Shown piece by piece: positions 17,239-27,384 of a stretch of 45,668 bases of DNA (positions within the stretch are counted from its first letter, which is position 1; the number at the start of each line of letters is the position of its first letter). Below the pieces are notes generated by a model. It was not told the DNA's origin, ran no database searches, and was given only the letters and a program-made list of their open reading frames with translations. Made by a program: the position numbers and the translations under genes. This DNA is from Ferruginibacter sp. Lineage in GTDB: Bacteria > Bacteroidota > Bacteroidia > Chitinophagales > Chitinophagaceae. The stretch lies in contig JAURWD010000263.1 in the NCBI GenBank assembly GCA_030655145.1, forward strand, positions 1-45,668, given 5' to 3'.

Positions 17239-20200
17239 TGACTATTATTAACTGCACATATCGAACTGTTTGCCAGTTTCTGATGTCGAAAGCTGCGGCG
17301 GCAAGCGAATTCATTCTGTGCACCATCACCTGCTTTTTTATTTTAGGATCGTCGGTGGCGAGGAGCCCGGCCGGGCCGAGAAAAATCATTTCCCTCAACA
17401 ATAACTGGAGCACCACCGCCAGCGAAACCAACGAATCCCGTTTGACTGGTTTTGAAAAAGCTTCTTTCATTACAACAAACTGGAAACCAGTTTCGGTTCC
17501 GCATAACTGGGATGGATATGAAGGATTTCGAAGGCTGCGCCATGGTAACAGGCATGGCTATGCGTGGTATCGCAAAACTTTCCGGCTGCAGGAAAACCGT
17601 AGCGCCAAAAAATTCTTTTTGTTTTTCGAAGGTGTGAGTTCTTACGCAACGGTTTGGTTGAATGGCCGGCAAGTTGGTTTCCATGCCGGGGGCAGAACGA
17701 GTTTTACGCTTGATGTCACTTCAGCTGTTTATACCAATGGGCGTTCGAACCTGTTGGCCGTACGGGCCGATCATCCTGCCAATATTCAAGATCTGCCCTG
17801 GGTTTGTGGCGGCTGCTCGGACGAACGCGGTTTTTCCGAAGGCTCTCAACCGATGGGTATTTTCCGGCCGGTGCAGTTGATGATCACGAACGAAGTTAAG
17901 ATCGAACCGTTTGGTGTCCACGCCTGGAACGATACCACCGTCAATGAAAAAACTGCCAGCATTCATGTGTCAACGGAAATAAAAAATTATGGAAATGCTT
18001 CCAAAAAAATAGAGATCCTTAATCGCCTGGTCGATCGGAAGGGCAGGGAAGTAGCTGCCGCAAGAAGTAGTATTAGTTTAGCTAGCGGTAAGGAACAAAC
18101 GCTAAGACAGGATCTGGCCGGGCTCAAGGCGCCGCAACTTTGGAGCATGTTAGATCCTTACCTCTACACACTCGTTACAACGCTTCGTTCAAATGGAGTA
18201 GTGCTCGATGAACTGCGCACTAAATATGGCATCCGGAAGATCAAATGGCAGGTAGGTAAGACTGGGTTGCCGAATGTTTTTTTATTAAACAACAAGCCGG
18301 TATTTATCAACGGGATCGCGGAATATGAACACCAGTTGGGCAACAGTCACGCCTTTTCTGCAGCGCAGATTAAAACCCGCGTACAGCAAATAAAGGCAGC
18401 CGGCTTCAACGCGCTCAGGGATGCACACCAGCCGCATAACCTGGCATACCAGCAGTATTGGGACAGCCTCGGAATTTTATGGTGGACCCAGCAATCGGCC
18501 CATGTCTGGTATGATACTCCTGGGTTCCGCAAAAATTTTTTAACCCTCCTGACTGAATGGGTCAAGGAAAGAAGAAATAGCCCCTCGGTGATCATGTGGG
18601 GACTGCAGAATGAAAGTAAGCTACCAGAAGATTTTGCAAAAGAATGTACCGAACTCATCCGGCAACTGGATCCAACTGCTTCTTCACAACGCCTCGTGAG
18701 CACCTGCAATGGCGGAAGCGGAACCGACTGGGATGTGCCGCAAAACTGGACCGGCACTTATGGTGGAGATCCATTGACCTATGGTGCTGATCTTAAAAAA
18801 CAGGTACTTGTTGGAGAATACGGTGCCTGGCGCACGATCGATCTGCATTCCGACAAACCTTATGCACTCGACAGCAGCTATAGCGAAAACCGGATGACCC
18901 ATTTGATGGAAACAAAACTGCGGCTGGCAGAATCCGTCAAAGACAGCGTTGCCGGTCATTTTATGTGGCTGCTCACTTCGCACGACAACCCCGGTCGGGT
19001 GCAGGGTGGCGAAGGCTACCGCGAACTGGATAAGATCGGTCCTGTCAATTACAAAGGATTACTCACGCCTTGGGAAGAACCCCTCGACGCTTTTTATATG
19101 TACCGCTCTAACTGTGTGTCGAAACATACAGAGCCCATGGTCTATATTGTATCCCACACCTGGTCAGATCGTGTCGCCGTTGCCGGTAGTAAGCATAACA
19201 TTGACGTGTACTCGAATTGTGATGAAGTTGAATTGTTCAACGATATAAATTCAGTCTCGTTTGGAAAGCGGAAAAGAAATGGCATTGGAACCCATTTTAC
19301 GTGGGACACTGTGTCGGTACAATTTAACGTCTTGTACGCCATCGGATATGTGAACGGCAGGGCAGTAGCGCGGGATACGATCGTATTGAATCACCTTCCC
19401 GCAGCCCCCGGTTTGAACCGGTTGAAAGGCGAAAAAACTTCCATCCTAAAACCGACTCCCACCTATACTTATCTCTACCGGGTGAATTGTGGCGGCCCCG
19501 CGTTCACGGACGAAGCAGGCCAGTTATGGCAGGCAGACCGGGCGTTAACAGGAAGCAATCAAGCAAGGATTGGATCGCCTTCACCGCACTGGGGGGCAAG
19601 CTCCTGGTCGAACGATTTCCCGGGCATGTCTCCATACTTCGCCAGCCAGCGCAGCACCCATGATCCCATCAAGGGAACCCGCGACTGGAGCCTGTTTCAA
19701 AGTTTCCGCTTTGGCCGGGAAAAACTACGTTTTGATTTCCCAGTGCCGGATGGAGAATACCTCGTTGAATTATTCTTTATTGAGCCGTGGCTTGGAACGG
19801 GCGGAGGTTTAAACTGCACCGGATGGCGTCTATTCGACGTTGCCATAAACGAGCAGGTGGTGCTGAATGACCTCGACATCTGGAAGCTTGCCGGTCATGA
19901 CAAAGCATTGAAAAAATCGATGAAGGTAAAAATCAACGGCGGGCAGCTTTCCATTTCATTTCCAACCGTAGCTTCGGGACAGGCAGTCATTTCAGCCATC
20001 GCCATCTCAACCTTAGATAAGTCAATCAAACCTTACGGACCTGCTCCAGCCTTGTTAAAGATTCTGCAGGCATCCGGTACCGGTAGTACAGAAGTTACAG
20101 AGATAAAAGAATGGTTAAGCACCGGCGTCGAATTGCACAGCGGCAACGGCGCTACGCTGAGTTCCTTACCCGGAAATCTCTTCGGGGCTACCTGGATAAA

Positions 20201-20903
20201 AAGTACCGCCAGTCGTGCAAACAAATTAGCCACGGCTTTTCAATTGACTGGCGATGCCGATGTTTTTATTGCAGTCCACGGAATGTTTGCGACGCTCCAG
20301 GAGTCAATGAAAGGGTTTGAGGATACAAAAACAGTCCTGGAAACAAGTCGCGGTGAAGTTTATCATATTTACAAAAAGCGAATGAGCAAAGGCGCGGAGA
20401 TCAGGATCAGCGGCTCTGAAAATAGCCCTCCCGCTGGAGCAAATGATTCGACCCGGTTTGTGGTAATCGCCTTGCCTGCCACCACCATGGAACCGGCCTA
20501 CGACTTAAAACTAGTGCTGAGTCTGAAGGCTGCCAATGCAACCTTGAAGGGCCCTGGACTCGCAAAAGGACAGGTTGATGGAAAGGACCGGGCCATATTT
20601 TCAACCCCATCCACAGCGAACGTCGTAGAATGGAATTTCAACATTGGAGCCGCGGATATTTATTCTTTTACGATCTCTTATAATAACCCGGACGAGCAAA
20701 CGCAGGCGGGTGTTTTACAACTATTAGAAGCCAGTGGAAAATTATTAAAAGAAGAACCCGTGAGTTTCACGAAAACCCGCGTCGGAAAATCAAACTATAT
20801 CAACTCAACTTCCGGTAGCATGATCAACGCAGGAAATTATCTTATCCGCTTGCTGGCGCCAGCGGCGACAGGACTCAGCATCAATGCACTGGACATACAA
20901 TAA
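17235..20903 (+). CDS. GH2 glycosidase with malectin-like module and extra C-terminal domain (1222 aa)
   Basis: Retaining beta-glycosidase (beta-galactosidase or beta-glucuronidase type). Export signal lies within the first 60 residues; an internal ATG at 17283 (MSKAAAASEF) gives a more compact signal. The order is: sugar-binding jelly-roll (about 80-230: NNNWSTTASET, VSVPHNWDGYEG, ATVWLNGRQVG), Ig-like domain, and TIM barrel with acid/base Glu460 in MWGLQNES and nucleophile Glu528 in VLVGEYGAW. After about residue 740 comes a malectin-like carbohydrate-binding module (YRVNCGGPAFTDEAGQLWQAD to VISAIAIS), then about 240 residues I cannot assign. Its start overlaps the GH95 stop by 4 bp. Length is well above a normal GH2 because of the C-terminal modules. 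Confidence 0.88.
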   Translation: MMTIINCTYRTVCQFLMSKAAAASEFILCTITCFFILGSSVARSPAGPRKIISLNNNWSTTASETNESRLTGFEKASFITTNWKPVSVPHNWDGYEGFRRLRHGNRHGYAWYRKTFRLQENRSAKKFFLFFEGVSSYATVWLNGRQVGFHAGGRTSFTLDVTSAVYTNGRSNLLAVRADHPANIQDLPWVCGGCSDERGFSEGSQPMGIFRPVQLMITNEVKIEPFGVHAWNDTTVNEKTASIHVSTEIKNYGNASKKIEILNRLVDRKGREVAAARSSISLASGKEQTLRQDLAGLKAPQLWSMLDPYLYTLVTTLRSNGVVLDELRTKYGIRKIKWQVGKTGLPNVFLLNNKPVFINGIAEYEHQLGNSHAFSAAQIKTRVQQIKAAGFNALRDAHQPHNLAYQQYWDSLGILWWTQQSAHVWYDTPGFRKNFLTLLTEWVKERRNSPSVIMWGLQNESKLPEDFAKECTELIRQLDPTASSQRLVSTCNGGSGTDWDVPQNWTGTYGGDPLTYGADLKKQVLVGEYGAWRTIDLHSDKPYALDSSYSENRMTHLMETKLRLAESVKDSVAGHFMWLLTSHDNPGRVQGGEGYRELDKIGPVNYKGLLTPWEEPLDAFYMYRSNCVSKHTEPMVYIVSHTWSDRVAVAGSKHNIDVYSNCDEVELFNDINSVSFGKRKRNGIGTHFTWDTVSVQFNVLYAIGYVNGRAVARDTIVLNHLPAAPGLNRLKGEKTSILKPTPTYTYLYRVNCGGPAFTDEAGQLWQADRALTGSNQARIGSPSPHWGASSWSNDFPGMSPYFASQRSTHDPIKGTRDWSLFQSFRFGREKLRFDFPVPDGEYLVELFFIEPWLGTGGGLNCTGWRLFDVAINEQVVLNDLDIWKLAGHDKALKKSMKVKINGGQLSISFPTVASGQAVISAIAISTLDKSIKPYGPAPALLKILQASGTGSTEVTEIKEWLSTGVELHSGNGATLSSLPGNLFGATWIKSTASRANKLATAFQLTGDADVFIAVHGMFATLQESMKGFEDTKTVLETSRGEVYHIYKKRMSKGAEIRISGSENSPPAGANDSTRFVVIALPATTMEPAYDLKLVLSLKAANATLKGPGLAKGQVDGKDRAIFSTPSTANVVEWNFNIGAADIYSFTISYNNPDEQTQAGVLQLLEASGKLLKEEPVSFTKTRVGKSNYINSTSGSMINAGNYLIRLLAPAATGLSINALDIQ

Positions 20904-20939
20904 AATTTTGGCCGAACACACGATGACTAACAACTAACG

Positions 20940-23729
20940 ATGAAGACAATTACTTTTTTATTGGTCCTGGTACTGAGCACTTCCGTTGGAGCGGCCCAAC
21001 AACTGGCCGTTACCCAGCTTACCTGCGAATACAAAAGCAACCCGGCAGGTATTGATAAAACATCGCCAAAACTTGCCTGGCAACTGCAATCAACGCAACG
21101 GAATGTTGTACAGGCCGCGTATCGAATTTTGGTCGCTGATGATCCCGCGTTACTCAAACGCGACCAGGGAAACAAATGGGATAGTAAGAAAGTTAGCAGC
21201 AACGAATCGATCCAGATCAGTTACCGCGGTTCAGCTTTGCAAAATGCCGGCAGGTATTTTTGGAAAGTGATGACCTGGGATAACTACGGCAATAGTTCTG
21301 CCTGGAGTGAGCCCGCAAGTTGGCAAATGGGCCTGGAAGGAACGGCGGCCTGGGCCAATGCCCGCTGGATCGGTTACGAGAAGCTACCAGATTCACTGAA
21401 GCTCATTGTTGGTATTCCAGATCGCGGTCCAAAGACGCTCCCTGTTCCTAAAGATGTTATGCCGATGCTGCGCAGAAGTTTCTCCGTTTCAAACTCGGTA
21501 GCCAATGCCACCTTGTTTATAACCGGGCTGGGCCAGTTTGAAGCCAGCATTAACGGGGTGAAAATCGGCGATCATTTCCTCGATCCAGCCTGGACACAAT
21601 TTGACCAGGAAGCTATGTACGTAACTTTTGACGTAACTAAAAATCTTGCAAAAGGCGAGAACGCAATTGGCGTCCTGCTTGGCAATGGATTTCACCTTAT
21701 CCCGAGGACACGCTACCGCAAAATGACTAACGCGATAGGCTACCCGAAAATGATTTGTCGTTTATTAATCGAGTACCGCGACGGGTCTACACAAAACCTC
21801 GTCAGCGATGAAAGCTGGAAGGCAGCCCGCTCTGCAATTACTTACTCGTCGATCTTTGGTGGCGAAGACTATGATGCCCGCCTGGAGCAGGACGGGTGGG
21901 ACAAGCCAGGGTTTGATGACTCAGGGTGGCAACAAGCCATTGAAGTGGACGGAGCCAAAGCCCTGCGCTCGCAACTGCTTGAGCCCATCAAGTTTTTTGA
22001 AACATTTGTTCCAACGAGAACTACCCGGCTCTCCGACAGCAGCTTTGTAGTTGATCTGGGTCAAAATGCTTCTGCAATTCCATCTATAACGGTGAAGGGT
22101 AAACGTGGCGATACCATCCGTATCCTGCCGGCTGAATTGCTAACTTCCTCTGGTACCGCAAATCAAAAAGCAACCGGTAATCCCTTCATTCTTCAGTACG
22201 TTTTAAAAAGCGATGAAGCTGAGAGTTGGCAACCGCGTTTTACTTATTATGGTTTTCGCTATCTGCAAGTCGTCGGTGCCGTATCGAAAGACATGACGAA
22301 TCCTGCAAAGCTTCCAGAAATACTCGAAATAAAAGGCTTGCACATGCGAAACTCCGCAGCGAAGATCGGGGATTTCACCTGTTCCAGCGAGTTGTTCAAC
22401 AAAACCTATAAGTTGATCGACTGGTCAATAAAAAGCAACATGCAAAGCGTGCTGACCGATTGTCCGCACCGCGAAAAATTGGGTTGGCTGGAGCAGGTGC
22501 ACCTGATGGGCAATTCCATCCGGTACAATTATGATGTTGTCAACCTGCTCAAAAAAACGGTGTACGACATGATGAAGTCTCAAACAGAGAATGGATTGAT
22601 CCCGGAGATCTCGCCTGAATATGTAAAGTTTGATTGGGGAGGAGAAATGTTTCGTGACTCACCCGAATGGGGCAGCACCGGGATTATTTTGCCCTGGTAC
22701 CTGTATGAGTGGTATGGTGAAAAAGACCTGCTCACAGAAGCATACCCAATGATGCAGCGCTACATTAACTACCTGGCCACGAAAGCCACCAACAACATCC
22801 TCACGCAGGGGCTGGGTGATTGGTACGACCTGGGACCCAAAGATCCAGGCGTTTCGCAGCTTACAACCAAGGGAGTAACGGCCACGGCTATTTATCATTA
22901 TGACCTACTTGTACTTACCCGGGCGGCAACCCTGCTCGGAAAAACCGGGGATGCAAACCACTACAAAGCCCTGGCCGCCGAGGTGAGTAAAGCGTTTAAT
23001 AAAGAGTTCTTTAACCCCCGCACCAATCAATACGCAACGGGTAGCCAGACTTCAAATGCCATGGCGCTATACATGGACCTGGTGGCACCGAACAATAAAG
23101 AAGCTGTGGTACGAAACCTTGTCGGTGATCTCCAAAAGAATAATAATGCATTGACCGCTGGCGACATCGGCTACCGCTACCTGTTACGCGTACTCGAAAA
23201 TTCAGGGAGGTCTGATGTGATCTATGCGATGAACAATCGTTCCGACGTTCCCGGATATGGATACCAGTTGGCGAAAGGCGCCACCGCATTGACTGAGTCC
23301 TGGCAGGCATTACCAACCGTGTCAAACAATCACCTCATGCTTGGCCATTTGATGGAATGGTTTTACAGTGGCCTGGCTGGAATCCGGCAGCCAGCCGGAT
23401 CAATAGCTTTCAAAAAAATTGAGATCCATCCTGAACCGGTGGGAGACATCAGCTTTGCCAAAACCAGCCATCAATCGCCCTATGGGCCAATTGTATCTGG
23501 CTGGAAAATAGTTGGAAATGATTTTGAACTAACAATATCAATCCCACCAAATACAACCGCAACCATTTACCTCCCGGCGAAAAATGCAAATCAAATTCTT
23601 ATGAATGGAAAACCTTTTCTTGCCGGTGCAAAAGAGCAACGACCCGTTTTAAAGAATGGAAAAATGCTCGTTAACGTAGGCTCCGGCGAACGCGTTCTCG
23701 TTGTAAAAAATTATAAGACAAAAAGATGA
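20940..23729 (+). CDS. GH78 alpha-L-rhamnosidase
   Basis: Removes terminal alpha-L-rhamnose, as found in rhamnogalacturonan side chains. Signal peptide residues 1-19 (ending VGAAQ). N-terminal fibronectin-like and jelly-roll domains (SNPAGIDKTSPKLAWQL; ATLFITGLGQFEASINGVKIG) lead into the (alpha/alpha)6 barrel with the family signature DCPHREKLGWLEQ, which holds the acidic catalytic region, plus GDWYDLGPKDPG and SWQALPT. A C-terminal Greek-key beta domain follows (AGSIAFKKIEIHPEP, TIYLPAKN). Its stop overlaps the start of the next gene (ATGA). The 36-bp gap before it holds no terminator. Confidence 0.94.
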   Translation: MKTITFLLVLVLSTSVGAAQQLAVTQLTCEYKSNPAGIDKTSPKLAWQLQSTQRNVVQAAYRILVADDPALLKRDQGNKWDSKKVSSNESIQISYRGSALQNAGRYFWKVMTWDNYGNSSAWSEPASWQMGLEGTAAWANARWIGYEKLPDSLKLIVGIPDRGPKTLPVPKDVMPMLRRSFSVSNSVANATLFITGLGQFEASINGVKIGDHFLDPAWTQFDQEAMYVTFDVTKNLAKGENAIGVLLGNGFHLIPRTRYRKMTNAIGYPKMICRLLIEYRDGSTQNLVSDESWKAARSAITYSSIFGGEDYDARLEQDGWDKPGFDDSGWQQAIEVDGAKALRSQLLEPIKFFETFVPTRTTRLSDSSFVVDLGQNASAIPSITVKGKRGDTIRILPAELLTSSGTANQKATGNPFILQYVLKSDEAESWQPRFTYYGFRYLQVVGAVSKDMTNPAKLPEILEIKGLHMRNSAAKIGDFTCSSELFNKTYKLIDWSIKSNMQSVLTDCPHREKLGWLEQVHLMGNSIRYNYDVVNLLKKTVYDMMKSQTENGLIPEISPEYVKFDWGGEMFRDSPEWGSTGIILPWYLYEWYGEKDLLTEAYPMMQRYINYLATKATNNILTQGLGDWYDLGPKDPGVSQLTTKGVTATAIYHYDLLVLTRAATLLGKTGDANHYKALAAEVSKAFNKEFFNPRTNQYATGSQTSNAMALYMDLVAPNNKEAVVRNLVGDLQKNNNALTAGDIGYRYLLRVLENSGRSDVIYAMNNRSDVPGYGYQLAKGATALTESWQALPTVSNNHLMLGHLMEWFYSGLAGIRQPAGSIAFKKIEIHPEPVGDISFAKTSHQSPYGPIVSGWKIVGNDFELTISIPPNTTATIYLPAKNANQILMNGKPFLAGAKEQRPVLKNGKMLVNVGSGERVLVVKNYKTKR

Positions 23730-24829
23730 TACCTAAACTATTTAAAATAATTGTGGGGCTAACCTTCTGGAGTTGGTTACCGAATGTATTATTTGCGCAG
23801 GTTGACCAGGCAACCATGCAGTCAATTTACGACGAAGTAAAAACACCCTACAAATACGGCCTGGTCCTGGCGCCACAAAGTGATTCCAAAAAGATGGATT
23901 GTCCAACAGTATTTCAAAGAAAAGGTCGCTGGTATATGACTTACCTGGTTTTTGATGGCCGTGGTTATGAAACCTGGCTGGCAGAAAGCAACGATCTCCT
24001 TGATTGGAAAACAAAAGGTCCGTTGTTGTCATTTTCAGCCGATACAACCTTGTGGGATGCGCATCAGAAAGCCGGCTATAATGCCTTGACAAGTACGCAA
24101 TGGGGAGGGCAGTACGAGCTGCAGAAATACAAGGGTAAATATTGGATGAGTTATTTTGGCGGTAACCAACGCGGCTATGAATCAGGCCTGCTTTCTATCG
24201 GCATCGCCTACACGCCGAAAGATCCAACCCTTGCGCATGAGTGGACGCGGCATCCCAAGCCAGTCTTAGCTTCTACCGATCCCGACGTTCGTTGGTGGGA
24301 GAATAAAAAAGAATTTAAAAGCTCCGTGATCTGGGACAAGCAAAAGAAAACCGGCTACCCCTTTGTGATGTACTATAATGCCAATGGGGACTCGGCAAAG
24401 GATAACAAAAAAACTCGCTGGTTCGAGCGGATCGGGATGGCGGTTTCGAATGACATGATCAAATGGAAACGATTCAAAACGGAGCCCATCGTTCATCACC
24501 CGGTTGGTATCACTGGTGATCCTGTGATCCAAAAGATCGGCGATGTGTGGGTGATGTTTTATTTCGGTGCCTTCTGGGAAGATCGCAAAGGAGCGTTCAA
24601 TCGTTTCGCCTGTTCCTACGACCTGGTGAATTGGACCGACTGGACAGGCGATAACCTTGTTTCTTCCACCGAGCCTTACGACGAGCTATATGCCCACAAA
24701 TCTTTCGTACTGAAGCACAAAGGAATAGTTTATCATTTTTACTGTGCAGTGAATAATAAAGATCAGCGGGGAATCGCGGTTGCGACTTCAAAAGATCTCG
24801 GGAAAACTAAACTGGGTTTCGCAAAGTAG
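23726..24829 (+). CDS. Secreted GH43-like five-bladed beta-propeller glycosidase
   Basis: Probable exo-glycosidase. A signal peptide (ending VLFAQ) precedes repeated propeller blades (CPTVFQRKGRWYMTYLVFD, GWYLAES-like AWLAESNDLLDWK, YELQKYKGKYWMSYFGG, SVIWDKQKKTGYPFVMYYN, DPVIQKIGDVWVMFYFGAF, AHKSFVLKHKGIVYHFYC). Candidate acidic residues are Asp in KMDCPTVF, Asp in TGDPVIQK and Glu/Asp in TEPYDELYAHK. The blade pattern is that of the GH43/GH62/GH117 superfamily, but I could not place it in a numbered family by eye; it may belong to one of the newer families found in rhamnogalacturonan loci. It is translationally coupled to GH78 by an ATGA overlap. Confidence 0.7.
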   Translation: MIPKLFKIIVGLTFWSWLPNVLFAQVDQATMQSIYDEVKTPYKYGLVLAPQSDSKKMDCPTVFQRKGRWYMTYLVFDGRGYETWLAESNDLLDWKTKGPLLSFSADTTLWDAHQKAGYNALTSTQWGGQYELQKYKGKYWMSYFGGNQRGYESGLLSIGIAYTPKDPTLAHEWTRHPKPVLASTDPDVRWWENKKEFKSSVIWDKQKKTGYPFVMYYNANGDSAKDNKKTRWFERIGMAVSNDMIKWKRFKTEPIVHHPVGITGDPVIQKIGDVWVMFYFGAFWEDRKGAFNRFACSYDLVNWTDWTGDNLVSSTEPYDELYAHKSFVLKHKGIVYHFYCAVNNKDQRGIAVATSKDLGKTKLGFAK

Positions 24830-24855
24830 CACCAAACAAAAACTCAACACTTGTT

Positions 24856-24880
24856 GCAACTGGTATTGATTTGCAGTTGC
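24856..24880 (+). promoter_or_regulatory. Inverted repeat between GH43-like and GH2 genes
   Basis: Arms GCAACTG (24856-24862) and CAGTTGC (24874-24880) with an 11-nt spacer. It lies in the 73-bp gap before the second GH2 gene, the largest gap inside this operon. There is no U-rich run directly after it, so it could be an operator, an mRNA-stability hairpin or a weak attenuator. Confidence 0.35.
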
Positions 24881-24902
24881 CAGCCGTTAAATATTTTTAG
24901 TG

Positions 24903-27323
24903 ATGACGAAAAGATTTCTACCTGTTATTTTGCTGCTTCTATCAATACGCTCATTGCAGGCACAGGTGCGAACTGTTGAAGCTTTCAACAATGATTGGAA
25001 TTTTTTTTTAGGCAATGACTCTGCAGCCTCTGCGCTTTCATTCGGCGATGCCGATTGGCAAAGTTTAAATCTTCCTCACGACTGGAGCATTGCGCTACCA
25101 TTCGATCAAAAAGCACCAGCAACAACGCAGGGCGGAGCGCTTCCCGGCGGGATCGGTTGGTACCGCAAATTGTTTACCCTGGATGGCGGGGATAAGACCA
25201 AACGGATCTTTATCGAGTTTGAAGGGGTGCAACAAAAAAGCGAGGTTTGGATCAATGGTCACCATCTCGGCAAGCGCCCAAATGGTTACGTTACCTTCCG
25301 TTACGAGCTAACGCCATTTTTGAAATTTGATGGATCAAAAAATGTCATTGCAGTTAAGGCCGACAATTCTCAACAACCTAATTCGCGTTGGTATACCGGC
25401 TCTGGGATCTATCGCGATGTTTGGTTTATTAAGACAAACCAGGTCGCCATCGGGCAATGGGGAAGTTTCGTCAGCACCCCGTTCATAACAACCACCGAAG
25501 CCAGGATCAACATTGAAACCAGGCTCGATAGCAGCCAGGCACTGATTGGTCCCTGCTTTATCTACACGGATATTTATGATGCGGCTGGGCAGCTGATTCA
25601 TAAGGAGACAAGAAATCTTGCTGCAAGAAATTTGCTCAAACCGGGATACAACAAACATGTCGTGAACATCACCATTTCAAAGCCGACGCGTTGGTCGATC
25701 GACGATCCTCATCTATACAAAGCCGTCACAACTGTTGTCAGCGGGGGAAAAGTTACCGACCAAACAAGTACGCGATTCGGAATTCGCTCCATTTATTTCG
25801 ACCGGGAGAAAGGTTTTTTTCTCAACGATCAATCCCTCAAGATCAAGGGTGTTTGCATGCACCACGATCTTGGAGCCTTGGGTGCAGCCTTCAACAAAGC
25901 TGCTGCGAAAAGGCAATTAAAAATACTGAAGGAGATGGGTTGCAACGCCATCCGAACTTCACACAATCCATCCGCTCCTGCGTTTTTAGATCTTTGTGAT
26001 GAGATGGGTTTTCTCGTGATGGTGGAGGCATTTGACATGTGGCAAAAAAAGAAAAACAAATTTGATTACTTCCTCGATTTCAAGGAATGGCATGCAAGAG
26101 ACATTGCGGACATGGTGTTGCGTGACCGGAATCATCCTTCTGTGTTTATGTGGAGCATTGGTAACGAGATCCGGGAGCAGTTTGACAGTACCGGAACTTC
26201 CATAACGACTGACCTGGTCAGCATTATCAAAAATATTGATACAACGCGGCCGGTCACTTCCGCACTAACGGAAATGGACACCCTGAAAAACTACATCTAC
26301 CAGGCAAAGGCATTGGACGTGTTGGGTTGGAACTATAATCATTTGATGTACCCGGAATTTCTTAAGCGCTATCCCGGTCAGAAGTTTATTGCCAGTGAAA
26401 CCAATTCCGCGATCGCTACCCGCGGACATTACGATTTGCCTGCGGACAGCCTGCGCATTTGGCCCGCGAAGGGACAAAAGGTTTTTGACAACGGTAACCC
26501 CGATTTCACCGTGTCTGCCTACGACAACGCCATTGCTTATTGGGGCGGCACCCATGAAGACACCTGGAAGACGATCAAGAAATATGATTTTTTATCCGGC
26601 CTCTTTGTCTGGACGGGTTTTGATTATCTCGGTGAGCCAACGCCGTACCCGTGGCCGGCGCGAAGTTCTTATTTTGGCATCGTTGACCTGGCGGGATTTC
26701 CAAAAGACGTTTACTACATGTACCAGTCAGAGTGGACAAAGAAAAATGTGCTGCACCTGATGCCTCATTGGAATTGGAAGGCTGGCGAAACCATCGATGT
26801 GAAAGCCTATTTCAATAACGCTGATGAAGTGGAACTTTTTTTAAACGGAAGATCCCTGGGTACCCGCCGAAAAAAAGGCGATGCACTTCATGTGCTGTGG
26901 CAAGTGAAGTTTGCTCCGGGAATTCTAAAAGCCGGGTCACGGAGAAACGGAAAAACGGTGCTTACCACAGAACGAAGGACAGCTGGAAAGCCCTATCGGT
27001 TACGCCTAACCGCGGATAGAACCACCATCAACGCCAATGGAAAAGACATCTCTTTTATTACTGTAGAAGTATTGGACGAAAATGGCACGTTGGTACCGGA
27101 TGCAGCTGACCTTATCAATTTTGAAGTACAGGGAAGCGGCTTTATTGCGGGGGTGGATAACGGTCTTCAAACAAGCCTGGAATCTTTCAAAGCAAATCAC
27201 CGCAAGGCGTTTAATGGCCTTTGTCTCGCCATGGTTCAGTCAAAAAATACAAAAGGAAATATCGTATTCAAGGCAACTGCGAAGGGTTTACAACCAGCGC
27301 AGTTGGTGCTTAGCGCACGATAA
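24903..27323 (+). CDS. GH2 beta-galactosidase-type glycosidase
   Basis: Retaining beta-glycosidase, last gene of the pectin operon. The ATG at 24903 (after an in-frame GTG) begins a clean signal peptide (RFLPVILLLLSIRSLQAQ). Domains: sugar-binding jelly-roll (WNFFLGNDSAA, NLPHDWSIALPF, SEVWINGHHLGKRPNGY), Ig-like domain, TIM barrel with acid/base Glu422 in MWSIGNEIRE and nucleophile Glu499 in FIASETNSA, then DUF4982-like and Ig-like C-terminal domains (AYFNNADEVELFLNGRSLG; TADRTTINANGKDISFI). The pattern is close to Bacteroidota beta-galactosidases acting on side chains of pectin or xyloglucan. The stop codon is followed at once by a strong hairpin, consistent with the end of the operon. Confidence 0.9.
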   Translation: MTKRFLPVILLLLSIRSLQAQVRTVEAFNNDWNFFLGNDSAASALSFGDADWQSLNLPHDWSIALPFDQKAPATTQGGALPGGIGWYRKLFTLDGGDKTKRIFIEFEGVQQKSEVWINGHHLGKRPNGYVTFRYELTPFLKFDGSKNVIAVKADNSQQPNSRWYTGSGIYRDVWFIKTNQVAIGQWGSFVSTPFITTTEARINIETRLDSSQALIGPCFIYTDIYDAAGQLIHKETRNLAARNLLKPGYNKHVVNITISKPTRWSIDDPHLYKAVTTVVSGGKVTDQTSTRFGIRSIYFDREKGFFLNDQSLKIKGVCMHHDLGALGAAFNKAAAKRQLKILKEMGCNAIRTSHNPSAPAFLDLCDEMGFLVMVEAFDMWQKKKNKFDYFLDFKEWHARDIADMVLRDRNHPSVFMWSIGNEIREQFDSTGTSITTDLVSIIKNIDTTRPVTSALTEMDTLKNYIYQAKALDVLGWNYNHLMYPEFLKRYPGQKFIASETNSAIATRGHYDLPADSLRIWPAKGQKVFDNGNPDFTVSAYDNAIAYWGGTHEDTWKTIKKYDFLSGLFVWTGFDYLGEPTPYPWPARSSYFGIVDLAGFPKDVYYMYQSEWTKKNVLHLMPHWNWKAGETIDVKAYFNNADEVELFLNGRSLGTRRKKGDALHVLWQVKFAPGILKAGSRRNGKTVLTTERRTAGKPYRLRLTADRTTINANGKDISFITVEVLDENGTLVPDAADLINFEVQGSGFIAGVDNGLQTSLESFKANHRKAFNGLCLAMVQSKNTKGNIVFKATAKGLQPAQLVLSAR

Positions 27324-27349
27324 AAAAATATGAGCATATTTTTTTGTGC
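27315..27349 (+). terminator. Probable intrinsic terminator of the pectin operon
   Basis: Perfect 11-bp arms (27322-27332 and 27335-27345) around AG, made of an A7-ATATG stem facing CATAT-T7. GCAC at 27315-27318 and GTGC at 27346-27349 extend the stem past a 3-nt bulge. The GH2 stop codon lies in the 5' arm. The T7 run lies in the 3' arm rather than after it, so it may act in both directions. Confidence 0.6.
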
Positions 27350-27384
27350 CGTTTTTTCTTTCATCTTTACATTTTTCACTTCGT

